Notes under the pieces: generated by a model
What the model was told of the DNA's origin: nothing
What the model saw: the letters and a program-made list of their open reading frames with translations, nothing else
The model's database searches: none
Assembly: GCF_020026895.1 (NCBI RefSeq)
Contig: NZ_JAINZW010000004.1
Span: 308,877-372,876, forward strand
Source of the DNA: Novilysobacter selenitireducens
GTDB taxonomy: Bacteria; Pseudomonadota; Gammaproteobacteria; Xanthomonadales; Xanthomonadaceae
DNA length: 64,000 bases
Reading direction: 5' to 3'
In this document: in pieces, positions 53,295-62,242 of the stretch
How positions within the stretch are numbered: the stretch's first letter is position 1
Layout of the letters: each line of letters begins with the position of its first letter
Position numbers and translations under genes: made by a program

Positions 53295-54068
53295 TCACCG
53301 CGCGGTGTAACCGCCATCGATCACCAGCTCCGAGCCGGTCACGAAGGCGGACTCGTCGCTGGCCAGGTACACCACGCCCCAGGCGATGTCGTCGGGGTCG
53401 CCGACGCGGCCGAGCGGGTGGAGTTGCGCCAGGTCGGCCCGGCCTTTCTCCATGTCCGGCTGGCCGCTGTCGCGCAGGTGCTGCTCGACCATGGGTGTCC
53501 AGATGTAGCCGGGGTGGAGCGAGTTCACGCGGATGCCGTCGGGTGCGTAGATCATCGCGTCGGTCTTGCTCATGAGCCGCACCGCGCCCTTGGACGCGTG
53601 GTAGGGCGGCACGTCCGGCCCGCCCACCAGTCCGTAGATCGATGACAGGTTGATGATGCTGCCGCCCCCGGCGCGGCGCAGGTGCGGCAGAGCGTGCTTT
53701 GTGCAGAAGAACACGCCCTTGACGTTGATCCGCTGCACGCGGTCCCACTCGGCCTCGGTGATCTCGTGCGTGGGCTTGTTGGCACCGGCGATACCGGCGT
53801 TGTTGACCAGCACGTCGATGCCGCCAAAGGCGTCGGCAATCTCGCCCATCGCACTGGCGACCTGCGATTCGTCGCCGACATCGACGTGCCAGTAGCGCAC
53901 CGGCATCGCGCGTCCGGCAAGGTCGGCGGCCAGCGCTTTTCCGGCCTCCTCCTGCAGGTCCAGGATCGCCACGCGCGCACCCTCGTGCGCCAGCTTTTCA
54001 ACGCAGGCCCGGCCAATGCCGACGGCGCCACCGGTGACGATGCAGGTCTTGTGCAGGACGCGGTTCAC
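53295..54068 (-). CDS. Short-chain dehydrogenase/reductase
   Basis: 257-residue classical SDR. TGGAVGIGRA (TGxxxGIG) binds NAD(P), D at ILDLQEE suggests NAD preference, NNAGIAG, catalytic Ser in IINLSSIYG, YHASK active-site Tyr-Lys, and WTPMV. Substrate unknown. Lies between BON-domain and dodecin genes, probably in one low-oxygen operon. Confidence 0.9.
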   Translation of the reverse strand: MNRVLHKTCIVTGGAVGIGRACVEKLAHEGARVAILDLQEEAGKALAADLAGRAMPVRYWHVDVGDESQVASAMGEIADAFGGIDVLVNNAGIAGANKPTHEITEAEWDRVQRINVKGVFFCTKHALPHLRRAGGGSIINLSSIYGLVGGPDVPPYHASKGAVRLMSKTDAMIYAPDGIRVNSLHPGYIWTPMVEQHLRDSGQPDMEKGRADLAQLHPLGRVGDPDDIAWGVVYLASDESAFVTGSELVIDGGYTAR

Positions 54069-54098
54069 GGCGGCTCCGGTCAGGTCAGGGGGATGACG

Positions 54099-54749
54099 TC
54101 AGCCGATGTGCAGGCGGTCGTCGATGGCATGCACGCCGGCGGCGGACCAGACGGCGCGTTCCACGGCCTGGCGCTCGTCCCAGTTGTCGACCCCGCCTTC
54201 CAGACGCACCGTGCCGCCTTCGCGGATCTCGACGCGGATGTCGCGGGCCTCCAGCTCGGCATGGCGCTTGAGCGCGTCCAGGATCTTCTGCTTGACGTCC
54301 ACCACCTGCGCGGCCGGCTTGAGCGCGATGTCGTTGATGACGCCGACCAGGCCGGTGAGCTTGCGGACCTCGGACTCGGCGGCCGCGCGCTGGTAGTTCC
54401 AGTCCACCTGGCCCGACAGCGTGACCCAGCCATCGGCGACACGGACCCTGACCGCATCGCGCGGCACCGCGCTGCTCCATGCCAAGCTGTTGAGGGCACG
54501 CTGTGCGATCTCGTCGTCGTTGGTACGGGCATCGCCGGGCAGGCGCACCTCGATCTCCTGCGCGATGGCCTTGACGCCCTTCACCCGCCACGCCGCGCGT
54601 TCGGCCGCGAGCTTCTGGGTGTAGCTGGGCACGTGCCCGCTGAGGGTGACCACGCCGTGTTCGGCGCTGACGCCGATGCCGGCCGAGTCGATGCTGGGTT
54701 CGAATTCCAGCTCGTCCAATACCAGTTGCCTGAGCTCCTTGTCGTTCAT
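54099..54749 (-). CDS. Triple BON-domain protein
   Basis: 216 residues from MNDKELRQLV, no signal peptide, so cytoplasmic unlike OsmY. Three repeats of about 70 residues each contain the BON pattern (GVVTLSGHVPSYTQKLAAERAA, GWVTLSGQVDWNYQRAAAESEV, GTVRLEGGVDNWDERQAVERAV). BON domains bind phospholipids or other ligands and occur in general-stress clusters. First gene after the FNR box at 54813-54826. Confidence 0.92.
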   Translation of the reverse strand: MNDKELRQLVLDELEFEPSIDSAGIGVSAEHGVVTLSGHVPSYTQKLAAERAAWRVKGVKAIAQEIEVRLPGDARTNDDEIAQRALNSLAWSSAVPRDAVRVRVADGWVTLSGQVDWNYQRAAAESEVRKLTGLVGVINDIALKPAAQVVDVKQKILDALKRHAELEARDIRVEIREGGTVRLEGGVDNWDERQAVERAVWSAAGVHAIDDRLHIG

Positions 54750-54812
54750 GGGACGGTCCTCCGGGGGAGGTTGGGGGAGCGCGTAGTGGAGACGCACCGG
54801 CGCCGCGCGGTA

Positions 54813-54826
54813 TTGACCGGCGTCAA
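54813..54826. promoter_or_regulatory. FNR box upstream of the BON gene, overlapping a stop codon
   Basis: TTGACCGGCGTCAA, perfect palindrome. Centre 70.5 bases before the BON ATG. Its right half contains the TGA (minus strand) of the metallo-beta-lactamase gene at 54823-54825. Confidence 0.85.
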
Positions 54827-56259
54827 ACCTCCGCGTGTTCAGGCCGCGGCGGCGGGCAGGGCACCGGTGGCGCCCCCAGCAGGTCCACGCGGTCGCGGTA
54901 CTCGGGCACGCACGTGGGCCAGCCCAGCTCGCGCTCCACGCGCTGGCGCAGGGCGTCGGCGGCGTCGGGCTCGCCGTGGGTCAGGTAGACGCCGCGCGGC
55001 TGCCGCGGCGCGGAATCAAGCCAGGCGACGAGTTCGTCGGCGTCTGCATGGGCCGAACCGGTGTCGAGCTGGAACACCTCCGCGCGCACGTCCACGTCCA
55101 CGCCGTAAACGCGGATGCGGCGCTCGCCGCGTGCGAGCGCGGCCCCGCGCGTGCCGCCAGCCTGGTAGCCGCACAGCACGATCGCGTTGCGCACGTCGCC
55201 GGCGAAGGCCAGAAGGTGGTGCAGCACGCGTCCCCCGGTCAGCATGCCACTGGCGGACACGATCACCTTCGCGCCCTTGCGCGTGTTGAGCGCCTTGGAC
55301 TCCTCCACGCTGGACACGGTGCGCACGCGCGTGTCCATGCGGTCCAGCGCGGCGGCGTCCAGGCGGTGCTCGCCCATGTGGTCGCGGTACAGCACGGTGA
55401 CGCGCGCGGCCATCGGGCTGTTGAGGTACAGCGGCACCGGCGGCAGGTCGCCGTCTTCCACCAGCTCGGCAATGACATGCAGCAGCGCCTGCGCGCGGCC
55501 CACCGCGAACGCCGGGATCACCGCCGTGCCGCCACGAGCCAGCACCTTGGCCAGGATCGGCTTGAGCTCGGCGCGCAGCGAGCCGGGCACGTGGCGTCGG
55601 TCGCCGTAGGTGGACTCGCACACGATCCAGTCGCTTTCCGCAGGCGGTTGCGGGGCCATGGCCACCGGGTCGTGCGGACGGCCGATGTCGCCACTGAAGG
55701 TCACGCGCGTGCCACCGTGCTCCAGCGTGACGGCGGCTGCGCCCAGGATGTGCCCCTGCGCGCGCAGCATCGCCATGAAGCCGAGGGCGGGGGTGAAGTG
55801 CGCGCCGAACTCCACCACCTTCAGCCGACGCAGTGCGCGCGCAGCGTCTTCCTCGGTGTACAGCGGCTTGGCCGGGTGGTGGCGCGAGGAGCCGATGCGG
55901 TTGGCATAGCTGGCTTCTTCCTCCAGCAGGCGCGCCGAGTCCGGCAGCATGATCCCGCACAGGTCGCGCGTGCCGCGGCTGCACCACACCGGGCCTTCGA
56001 ACCCATCGGCCACCAGGCGCGGCAGGTAGCCGGCGTGGTCCAGGTGCGCGTGCGTCAGCACTACCGCATCGATGCTGGCCGGCTCGATGGGGAAGGGCGC
56101 CCAGTTCTTCAGGCGCAACGGCTTGTAGCCTTGGAACAGCCCGCAATCGACCAGCACGCGGCTTTGGGGTGTCTCCAGCAGGTAGCGCGAACCGGTCACC
56201 GTGCCGGCGGCGCCGAGAAAGGTGAGGGTGAAGCCGCTTTGTGGGCCGGCGCCACTCAT
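54823..56259 (-). CDS. Metallo-beta-lactamase/beta-CASP RNA-processing-type protein
   Basis: 478 residues from MSGAGPQSG. MBL domain with THAHLDHAGYLP (HxHxDH at 70-75) and downstream FSGDIGRPHDPV. beta-CASP insert with VCESTYGDRRH, IPAFAVGRAQALLHVI and VSASGMLTGGRVLHHL, and a final YLTHGEPDA. Matches the Ysh1/CPSF-like nucleases encoded beside stress genes in proteobacteria; RNA cleavage is the family activity, specific target unknown. A consensus FNR box lies 120 bases upstream. Confidence 0.9.
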   Translation of the reverse strand: MSGAGPQSGFTLTFLGAAGTVTGSRYLLETPQSRVLVDCGLFQGYKPLRLKNWAPFPIEPASIDAVVLTHAHLDHAGYLPRLVADGFEGPVWCSRGTRDLCGIMLPDSARLLEEEASYANRIGSSRHHPAKPLYTEEDAARALRRLKVVEFGAHFTPALGFMAMLRAQGHILGAAAVTLEHGGTRVTFSGDIGRPHDPVAMAPQPPAESDWIVCESTYGDRRHVPGSLRAELKPILAKVLARGGTAVIPAFAVGRAQALLHVIAELVEDGDLPPVPLYLNSPMAARVTVLYRDHMGEHRLDAAALDRMDTRVRTVSSVEESKALNTRKGAKVIVSASGMLTGGRVLHHLLAFAGDVRNAIVLCGYQAGGTRGAALARGERRIRVYGVDVDVRAEVFQLDTGSAHADADELVAWLDSAPRQPRGVYLTHGEPDAADALRQRVERELGWPTCVPEYRDRVDLLGAPPVPCPPPRPEHAEV

Positions 56260-56372
56260 AGCGCGGATTCCGCGGTCTGGGTGCGGTCGTCCAATGGCTG
56301 GCGATGCAGGGTCACGACGGGCGCCTCCGGTGCGGGTTGCATCCATCAGGCGCCTTCGCGTGCGCTCGCGCC

Positions 56373-56386
56373 TTGATCGTGATCAA
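56373..56386. promoter_or_regulatory. Consensus FNR box upstream of the MBL gene
   Basis: TTGATCGTGATCAA, a perfect match to the FNR consensus TTGAT-N4-ATCAA. Centre 120.5 bases before the MBL ATG and about 220 before the divergent YqcI/YcgG gene. The rest of 56260-56599 holds no other feature I can support. Confidence 0.85.
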
Positions 56387-56599
56387 TCCCCGCTGTTCCA
56401 ACGCCGTGCCGGACGCCACGCGGACATTACGGAAGAGTGACGATGCATCGCCACGCTGCTTTGCCCAATCGGGTACCAAGGCACACGGCACAGCCAGGGT
56501 TCAGGAAAAACGCCCGTTTGGCGCCTTCGCTCCACGGTATGCCCACCTGCGGCTGCCTAGTCTGGAGCGCCTTCCCCCGCACACGTGCAAGGCCGAGGC

Positions 56600-57355
56600 A
56601 TGACGCGACCGCTCGCTCCCCACGCCCTCCGACATACCCGCGACGACGCGCGCACCGACACCTCCCCCGACCGCAGCGCCGCGTTCCTGAAGCACATCGA
56701 GAGCCCAGACTTCCCCTGCGTCGGCTCCAAGGCCGCGCTTGCGCAGGACGCCATCCGCACGCTGGAGCTGGGCGCGCTCGGCCAGCGCAGCAACGACGCG
56801 CCACTGCTGGACGGGCTGGCGAAGTTCGCGCGGCACCTCGCCGCGCAGCCTCATGACTCCAAGGGCGTGCACTCGTTCGTCGCGATCTTCGACGGCCCCA
56901 CCGACACCGACGAGATGCGCTTCGAGGCGTTGCTGTGGTCGCAGCTGCAGCGCCTGCACCTGCTGGACGTGCGCCGCGGCAACGCGTGGGCCGACGGCGT
57001 CAGCCGCACCCCCGACAGCCCGAAGTTCAGCCTGAGCATGGCGGGGCACCCGTTCTTCGTCATCGGCCTGCACCCGGACGCCTCGCGCATCGCGCGGCGC
57101 TTCGCGTGGCCGGCGATGGTGTTCAACTCGCACGTGCAGTTCGACCGCCTGCGCGAGGACGGCCGCTACGAAAAGATGCAGAAGGCCACCCGCGCGCGCG
57201 ACCTCGCGCTGCAGGGCTCGATCAACCCCAACCTCGCCGATTTCGGCACCGCGCCGGAGACGCGCCAGTACAGCGGGCGCAAGGTCGAGGCCGATTGGAA
57301 ATGCCCGTTCCACCCCATCAATGCACAGCCAAAGAAAGGAGCCCCGCGTGACTGA
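56600..57355 (+). CDS. YqcI/YcgG-family heme-dependent oxygenase-like protein
   Basis: 251 residues from ATG 56600 (a GTG five codons upstream is the alternative). Family motifs: FPCVGSKAAL, FVAIFDGP, FEALLWSQLQRLH, GHPFFVIGLHPDASR, FNSHVQFD and the C-terminal WKCPFHP. Characterised relatives (GntA, DcsA-like) are heme-dependent N-hydroxylases of guanidine, arginine or aminoimidazole compounds. The His/Cys motif near the end fits heme ligation. The substrate here is unknown. The DUF1989 gene begins inside its 3' end (8-base overlap), so the two act together. Confidence 0.8.
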   Translation: MTRPLAPHALRHTRDDARTDTSPDRSAAFLKHIESPDFPCVGSKAALAQDAIRTLELGALGQRSNDAPLLDGLAKFARHLAAQPHDSKGVHSFVAIFDGPTDTDEMRFEALLWSQLQRLHLLDVRRGNAWADGVSRTPDSPKFSLSMAGHPFFVIGLHPDASRIARRFAWPAMVFNSHVQFDRLREDGRYEKMQKATRARDLALQGSINPNLADFGTAPETRQYSGRKVEADWKCPFHPINAQPKKGAPRD

Positions 57356-57962
57356 GGCCGTCGCCCACGATTGCACCCGCATCTCGCCGTGTTCGGCCCA
57401 GGCTATCGAGCTGGACGAGGGCGACGAGCTGGTCGTCATCGACCCGCAGGGCCAGCAGGTCAGCGACCTGGTCGCCTACAACCGCAACGACCTGGACGAG
57501 TACCTGTCCTCCGGCCGTTCCATCGATTACGCCTCCAAGCTGTGGCTGACCACGGGCGACCTGCTGTACTCCAACCGCAGCCGCGTGATGTTCGACATCG
57601 TCGAGGACACCTGCGGGCGGCACGACTTCACCCTGACGCCGTGCTCCAAGGACACGTTCTCGATCATCTACGGCGAAACCGAAGGCCGCCCGGGCTGCGA
57701 AGGCAACCTGGCGATGGCGCTGGCGCCGTACGGCATCGGCGTGGACCGCGTGCCGATCGCGTTCAACGTTTTCATGAACGTGTCCGTGGACGGCGACACC
57801 GGCCGCATCGCGGTGCTGCCGCCCACGAGTAAGCCCGGCGACCACATTCGCCTGCGTGCACGCATGCCGCTGGTGGTGGCAATGACGGCATGCTCGGCCG
57901 GGCAATCGAACAACTTCCAGTACAAGCCGATTGATTACAGGGTGGTGCGAAAGGGCGGGTGA
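57348..57962 (+). CDS. DUF1989 (urea carboxylase-associated family) protein
   Basis: 204 residues from GTG 57348 with AAGGAG Shine-Dalgarno; an in-frame ATG at 57321 is less well placed. Conserved pattern: VVIDPQGQQVSDLVAYN, YASKLWLTTGDLLYSNRSRVMFDIVEDTCGRHDFTLTPCS, GCEGNLAMAL and IPIAFNVFM-like segments. A buried Cys/His set suggests a metal or thiol site. Such proteins accompany urea or guanidine degradation, and pairing with YqcI/YcgG enzymes suggests handling of an N-hydroxylated or guanidino product. Chemistry unproven. Confidence 0.82.
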   Translation: MTEAVAHDCTRISPCSAQAIELDEGDELVVIDPQGQQVSDLVAYNRNDLDEYLSSGRSIDYASKLWLTTGDLLYSNRSRVMFDIVEDTCGRHDFTLTPCSKDTFSIIYGETEGRPGCEGNLAMALAPYGIGVDRVPIAFNVFMNVSVDGDTGRIAVLPPTSKPGDHIRLRARMPLVVAMTACSAGQSNNFQYKPIDYRVVRKGG

Positions 57963-57970
57963 TGCCGCGG

Positions 57971-58074
57971 GGCGGACCATGCGAGTCCCGCGATTGGAGG
58001 CAGTTTTGCAATAGCCCGTCGAGGGAAGGCGGCCTTGCAAGTCCCGTAGATGGAGGCGGACTCACAATTCCCGT
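57971..58074 (+). repeat. Degenerate tandem repeats of 27-29 bases
   Basis: Four tandem units begin GGCGG or GGCAG and contain TGCRAGTCCCG or AATTCCCG (57971-57998, 57999-58027, 58028-58054, 58055-58074). Non-coding, in the 273-base gap after the DUF1989 gene. Similarity between units is moderate. Confidence 0.6.
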
Positions 58075-58174
58075 CATTCCCTCGAGGCGGGAATCCATGG
58101 ATGTTGATATTCAGAATCCGTGCGAGATGGCCAAGAGCGGTGTCCATGGATTCCCGCTTTCGCGGGAATGACGG
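58071..58174. repeat. REP-like inverted pair (GTCATTCCC...GGGAATGAC)
   Basis: Left arm 58071-58101 and right arm 58143-58174 are inverted copies (CCGTCATTCCC... GGGAATCCATGGA) enclosing 41 bases. Each arm is itself a hairpin, for example ATTCCCGCTTTCGCGGGAAT at 58150-58169. This is the form of REP/REPIN elements common in intergenic DNA of this group. It may also terminate transcription between the convergent DUF1989 and ATPase genes. Confidence 0.8.
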
Positions 58175-58235
58175 CTGAGGAGGTTCTCGCCGAAGCGGCA
58201 GGAAACGAGGAGCTCGGGCGCGGCAAGGGCCGGCG

Positions 58236-60842
58236 TCACGCCGCCGCCGTTGCGACATCAGGGTGAGCCCGCCGCCGCCACGCCTTGTAAGCCTCCATGA
58301 CCGCCAGCGGCACCAGCGCCGCCGCCGAGAGCGACAACCCGGTCACCAGCGACACGCCGTCCAGCCCCAGCACCGCTCGCAGTGGCGGGACGGCCAGCAC
58401 CAGCATCTGGAGCGCCTGCGTGCCGAGGATGGCGGCCATCAACAGGCGGTTGTCGCGCAGCGGGATGCGAAACGCCGATCGGCGCTCGGAGCGGCAGTTG
58501 AGGCAGTGCGCGTTCTCGCACCACACCAGCAGCCAAAGCACCAGGCCCTGCGCCACGGGGTGGGCGATGCCCTGGTCAAGCGCCCACGCATACAACCCGA
58601 ACGAGAGCGCGGCCATCGTTGCGCCGCCCAGCAGCACCTGCTCGATCATCGGCCGGTCGAAGATGGGCGCGTTGGCCGCGCGCGGCGGTTGGGCCAGTGC
58701 GTCGGGTTCGCCCTTCTCGAAGGCGAGTGCCACGTCCTGCATGCCGTTGGTCACCAGGTTGAGCCACAGCAGTTGCACCGCCGTCAGTGGCGGCGGCAGG
58801 CCGGTGAGGGTGGCGCACAGCATCAGCATGATCTCGGCCGCGCCGGTGGAGATCACCAGCGCGATGACCTTGCGCAGGTTGCCGTAGGCGGTGCGGCCTT
58901 CCTCCACGCCGGCCACGATCGAGGCGAAGTTGTCGTCCGTCAGCACCAGGTCGGCGGCGTCGCGCGCTACGTCCGTACCGCCGCGACCCATTGCTACGCC
59001 AATGTCGGCTGCGTGCAGCGCGGGTGCGTCGTTGACACCGTCGCCGGTCACCGCCACGACGTGGCCTGCCGACTGCAGCGCCCGCACGATCGCCTGCTTC
59101 TGCATCGGCTCGGTGCGCGCGAACACGTCCACGTCCGCCAGTGCATTGCCATCGGGCATGGATGGCTGCCACGGCATCCTGGTCGCCACGCGCGGCGTTC
59201 CATCGGCCAGGCCGAGCGAGGCGGCAATCGCCTGGGCGGTGCGCGGGTGGTCACCGGTCACCATCACCACGCGGATACCGGCCATGCGCGCCCGGTGCAC
59301 CGCATCGCGCGCCTCCGGGCGGAGCGGGTCGATCAGCCCGGCGAGCCCTTCCAGACGCAGGCCCTGCAGCGCGGCTTCGCCCGGTTCCTCCGCGGGCCCG
59401 CTGGCCACGGCCAGCACCCGGTAGCCCGCGGCTGTCATCGCGTCCACGGCGGCGGCCGCGTCCGGAGTCGTGTTCGTGCAGCGCGGCAGGATCGCCTCGG
59501 GGGCGCCCTTGGCGAACGCATGCAGGCCGTCGGGTAGCGGCCGGAACGCGGCGGCCAGTCGCAGCGCCGGTTCGAACGGGATGCGCGCCACCGCCGGCCC
59601 GTCGGCGAGCGTCGGCCCGTCCAGACCCAGGTCGAGCGCGGCATCGATGAAGGCCAGGTCCACCGCGTCGCCGGTGACGCCGCACTCGCCGCGCGTGGCG
59701 GGTTCGCTGGCGCGGCAGCCGGCGTCCAGCAGCGGGCGCGCGCGCGGGTCGCCGGCGGGCAGGGCGCCCGTGCCGGGCCTCCACACCTGCTCCAGCGTCA
59801 GCCGGTTGAGCGTCAGCGTGCCGGTCTTGTCGGTGGCAATCAGCGTGCACGCGCCCAGGCCTTCAACCGCGGGCAGGTGACGCACCAGCACGTTGCGCCG
59901 GGCCATGCGGTGGGTGGCGATGGACAGCGCTACCGTCATCGCCACCGGCAGGCCCTCGGGGATGGCCGAGACCGCCAGCGCGACCGCGAGCAGGAACACC
60001 TGTCCGGCATCGACCCCGCGCCCCAGCTCGGTGGCCACCAGCAGCGCGATCAACACCAGCGCCAGCGCGCCCACCTGCCGCGTGAACCGCGCCATCCGCC
60101 GTACCAGCGGTGGCGGCGTGGGCGGCGTCTCCAGCGCGGCGGCCATGTGGCCCATGCGGGTGTGGCGACCGGTGGCGGTGACCACGCCACGCGCGCGTCC
60201 CACCTGCACGTTGGTGCCGGCGTGCAGCATGGTCGCGCGGTCGCCCAGTGGTGCATCGACGGGCACCGCAACGCCGGCATGCTTGCGCACCGACGCCGAC
60301 TCGCCGGTCAGCAGGCTTTCGTCCACCAGCAGGTGCTCGGCGTGCAGCAGGCGGCTGTCGGCGGGCACGCGCTGCCCGCTTTCCAGCTCGACCACGTCGC
60401 CGGGCACCAGCGCCTCGGCCGGCAGCGCGGTGCGCTGTCCATCGCGCCACGCCACGGCCTGCCCGCCCAGCAGCGCCAGCAACGCGCGCGAGTGCACTTC
60501 CGCGCGCCACTCCTGCACGCTGCCGATGGTGGCGTTCAGCGCCAGCACCACCAGGATGAAACCCGCGTCCAGCGCCCGGCCCAGCGCGAACGACACCGCT
60601 GCGGCCGCCAGCAGCAGGTAGATGAAAGGGCTGCGGAACTGCCCGATCACCACGCCCGCCAGCGAGCGTCGTCGCGGCGGCGGCAAACGGTTGGGCCCGT
60701 ACCGCAGCAGCCGGCGCTCGGCTTCCGCCGTGTCCAGCCCGGCCTCGTGCGCAGCGAGGATGCGCAGCACCTCGGCTGCCGGCAACGCGTGCGCCTGCAG
60801 GCCGTCGTCAGGCGCGCTGCGGGCCGGCGACGCTGGACGCAT
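58236..60842 (-). CDS. P-type cation-transporting ATPase (P2/PMA1-like)
   Basis: 868-residue inner-membrane ATPase. N-terminal cation-ATPase domain (GLDTAEAERRLLRYGPNRL), actuator ESLLTGES, DKTGTLTLNRLTLEQ phosphorylation site, KGAPEAIL nucleotide-binding, MVTGDHPRTAQAIA, and GDGVNDAPALHAADIGVAMGRGGTD; C-terminal transmembrane bundle with LLWLNLVTNGMQDVALAFE. Motifs fit Ca(2+)/Na(+)/Mg(2+)-type P2 ATPases rather than metal P1B pumps. It lies 7 bases after the erythromycin-esterase-like gene and is probably read from the FNR box at 62243-62256. Confidence 0.93.
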   Translation of the reverse strand: MRPASPARSAPDDGLQAHALPAAEVLRILAAHEAGLDTAEAERRLLRYGPNRLPPPRRRSLAGVVIGQFRSPFIYLLLAAAAVSFALGRALDAGFILVVLALNATIGSVQEWRAEVHSRALLALLGGQAVAWRDGQRTALPAEALVPGDVVELESGQRVPADSRLLHAEHLLVDESLLTGESASVRKHAGVAVPVDAPLGDRATMLHAGTNVQVGRARGVVTATGRHTRMGHMAAALETPPTPPPLVRRMARFTRQVGALALVLIALLVATELGRGVDAGQVFLLAVALAVSAIPEGLPVAMTVALSIATHRMARRNVLVRHLPAVEGLGACTLIATDKTGTLTLNRLTLEQVWRPGTGALPAGDPRARPLLDAGCRASEPATRGECGVTGDAVDLAFIDAALDLGLDGPTLADGPAVARIPFEPALRLAAAFRPLPDGLHAFAKGAPEAILPRCTNTTPDAAAAVDAMTAAGYRVLAVASGPAEEPGEAALQGLRLEGLAGLIDPLRPEARDAVHRARMAGIRVVMVTGDHPRTAQAIAASLGLADGTPRVATRMPWQPSMPDGNALADVDVFARTEPMQKQAIVRALQSAGHVVAVTGDGVNDAPALHAADIGVAMGRGGTDVARDAADLVLTDDNFASIVAGVEEGRTAYGNLRKVIALVISTGAAEIMLMLCATLTGLPPPLTAVQLLWLNLVTNGMQDVALAFEKGEPDALAQPPRAANAPIFDRPMIEQVLLGGATMAALSFGLYAWALDQGIAHPVAQGLVLWLLVWCENAHCLNCRSERRSAFRIPLRDNRLLMAAILGTQALQMLVLAVPPLRAVLGLDGVSLVTGLSLSAAALVPLAVMEAYKAWRRRAHPDVATAAA

Positions 60843-60849
60843 CGCGCGC

Positions 60850-62184
60850 CTACAACCCCGACGGCCAGGTGTCGGGCAGTTCCGGGTGCTGCCAGTGGCG
60901 GCCGATGTCGAACGGCTCCAGCGCCGTGGTTTCGTCCAGGTGGAACATCACGTCGAACTGCCGCGACAGTCGCGCGTCGAAGTAGTGGCTCTGCCGCTCG
61001 GTCTCCGGCCGGTACACCACGCCGATGGCGCGCTCGGGCAGGGCGGGGGCCAGGGATTCGCGCAGGTCCGGGTGCTGCAGGTCCAGGTAGAAGCGGTCGC
61101 GGCGCGCGGCGTGCATCAGGTGCTCAATGCTCCCGGGAGGGGCGGGTCGCACCCATCGCCGCTCGGCCGGTTCGTCCCAGTCGCGCGCCGCCGTCACGTG
61201 GCCGGTGTAGGTGGTGAAGCCGACCAGCAACGCGTTGTCGGCGCCGGCCTGCTCGCGCACCAGCTGACCGACGTTCCACTCCCCCCGCTCGCCCATGGCC
61301 GTGGCGCGGGCGTCCCCCAGGTGCGAGTTGTGCGCCCACACCACGATGCGTCCGGCACGACCCTGTCGGTGCAGATGCTTTCGCAGGGCGAACAGCGTCT
61401 CGACCATGTGCGCGTCGCGCAGGTTCCAGGTGTGCACGTGGCCGCCGAACATCTCGCGGTAGTAGCGCTCGGCGTTGAGCACGACGTGTGCATTCCGCTC
61501 GGCATGGAAAAGCGCCTCGGCCGCCTCGCGCCCGTCGGATTCAAGGTACTGCGGCGCGCGCGACAGGAGCGACACCAGCAAGGCGACGGCCCCTTCGCGG
61601 CAGTCCGGGCGCAGGCCGCGCGCGCTTTCCCATGCGTAGTCCTGCGGGCGCTCGATGTGATCCAGACACGCGTACACGTGCCGCGCGAGCCGCGCCTGCT
61701 CGGGGTCGACACCCTCCAGGTAGCCGATCACGGCCTCGGCTGAGCGGTAAAGGCTGTAGACGTCCATCCCGTAGACGCCCACGCGGTCCACCACGGAGCG
61801 CGCCGCGTTGTGGCCGTGCAGCCAATCGATGAACTCGCGCACCCGCGTGTTGCGCCACATCCAGGTCGGGAAGCGCTGGAAATCGCCGAACGCCCCGTCC
61901 AGCGTGTCTGCCGACTGCCCCCGCACGTAACCATCCAGCCGCAGCGTGTCAGGCCAGTCGCCTTCCACCGCAACCGCGTCGAAGCCCAGCTCCTCCAGCA
62001 GGCGCCGGGTGATGGCCGCCCGCAGCCCGTAGAACTCGTCGGTGCCGTGGCTGGCCTCGCCCAGCAGGACGAAGCAGCGGCCACGTGCGCGCTCGATCAG
62101 CGCGTCGAAGTCCCGTGGCGACTCGTCCAGCACCTGGGCGGCGTCATGGATGCGCTGTTCGGCGGTAGCGGCAGTGCGGTGCAT
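60850..62184 (-). CDS. Erythromycin-esterase-family protein
   Basis: 444 residues from MHRTAATAEQ. Motifs LLGEASHGTDEFYGLRAAI, VAVEGDWPD, GVYGMDVYSLYRS, ERYYREMF, WNLRDAHMVETL and VVWAHNSHLGDARATAMG contain the conserved Glu/His residues of the EreA/succinoglycan-biosynthesis family. Most chromosomal members of this kind are not macrolide-resistance enzymes; the physiological substrate is unknown. Divergent from the phosphoribosyltransferase fusion, sharing one central FNR box. Confidence 0.88.
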   Translation of the reverse strand: MHRTAATAEQRIHDAAQVLDESPRDFDALIERARGRCFVLLGEASHGTDEFYGLRAAITRRLLEELGFDAVAVEGDWPDTLRLDGYVRGQSADTLDGAFGDFQRFPTWMWRNTRVREFIDWLHGHNAARSVVDRVGVYGMDVYSLYRSAEAVIGYLEGVDPEQARLARHVYACLDHIERPQDYAWESARGLRPDCREGAVALLVSLLSRAPQYLESDGREAAEALFHAERNAHVVLNAERYYREMFGGHVHTWNLRDAHMVETLFALRKHLHRQGRAGRIVVWAHNSHLGDARATAMGERGEWNVGQLVREQAGADNALLVGFTTYTGHVTAARDWDEPAERRWVRPAPPGSIEHLMHAARRDRFYLDLQHPDLRESLAPALPERAIGVVYRPETERQSHYFDARLSRQFDVMFHLDETTALEPFDIGRHWQHPELPDTWPSGL

Positions 62185-62242
62185 GGGGCCTCCGTGCCTG
62201 CTGGAACGGGGCCGATGCTGGCGCGCGGCCGTTGACGATGGG

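Noticed and set aside
60850..62184. Macrolide-resistance gene
   Set aside because: It belongs to the erythromycin-esterase family by motif, but chromosomal members in stress operons are not known to confer resistance, and context (FNR box, ATPase) points elsewhere.
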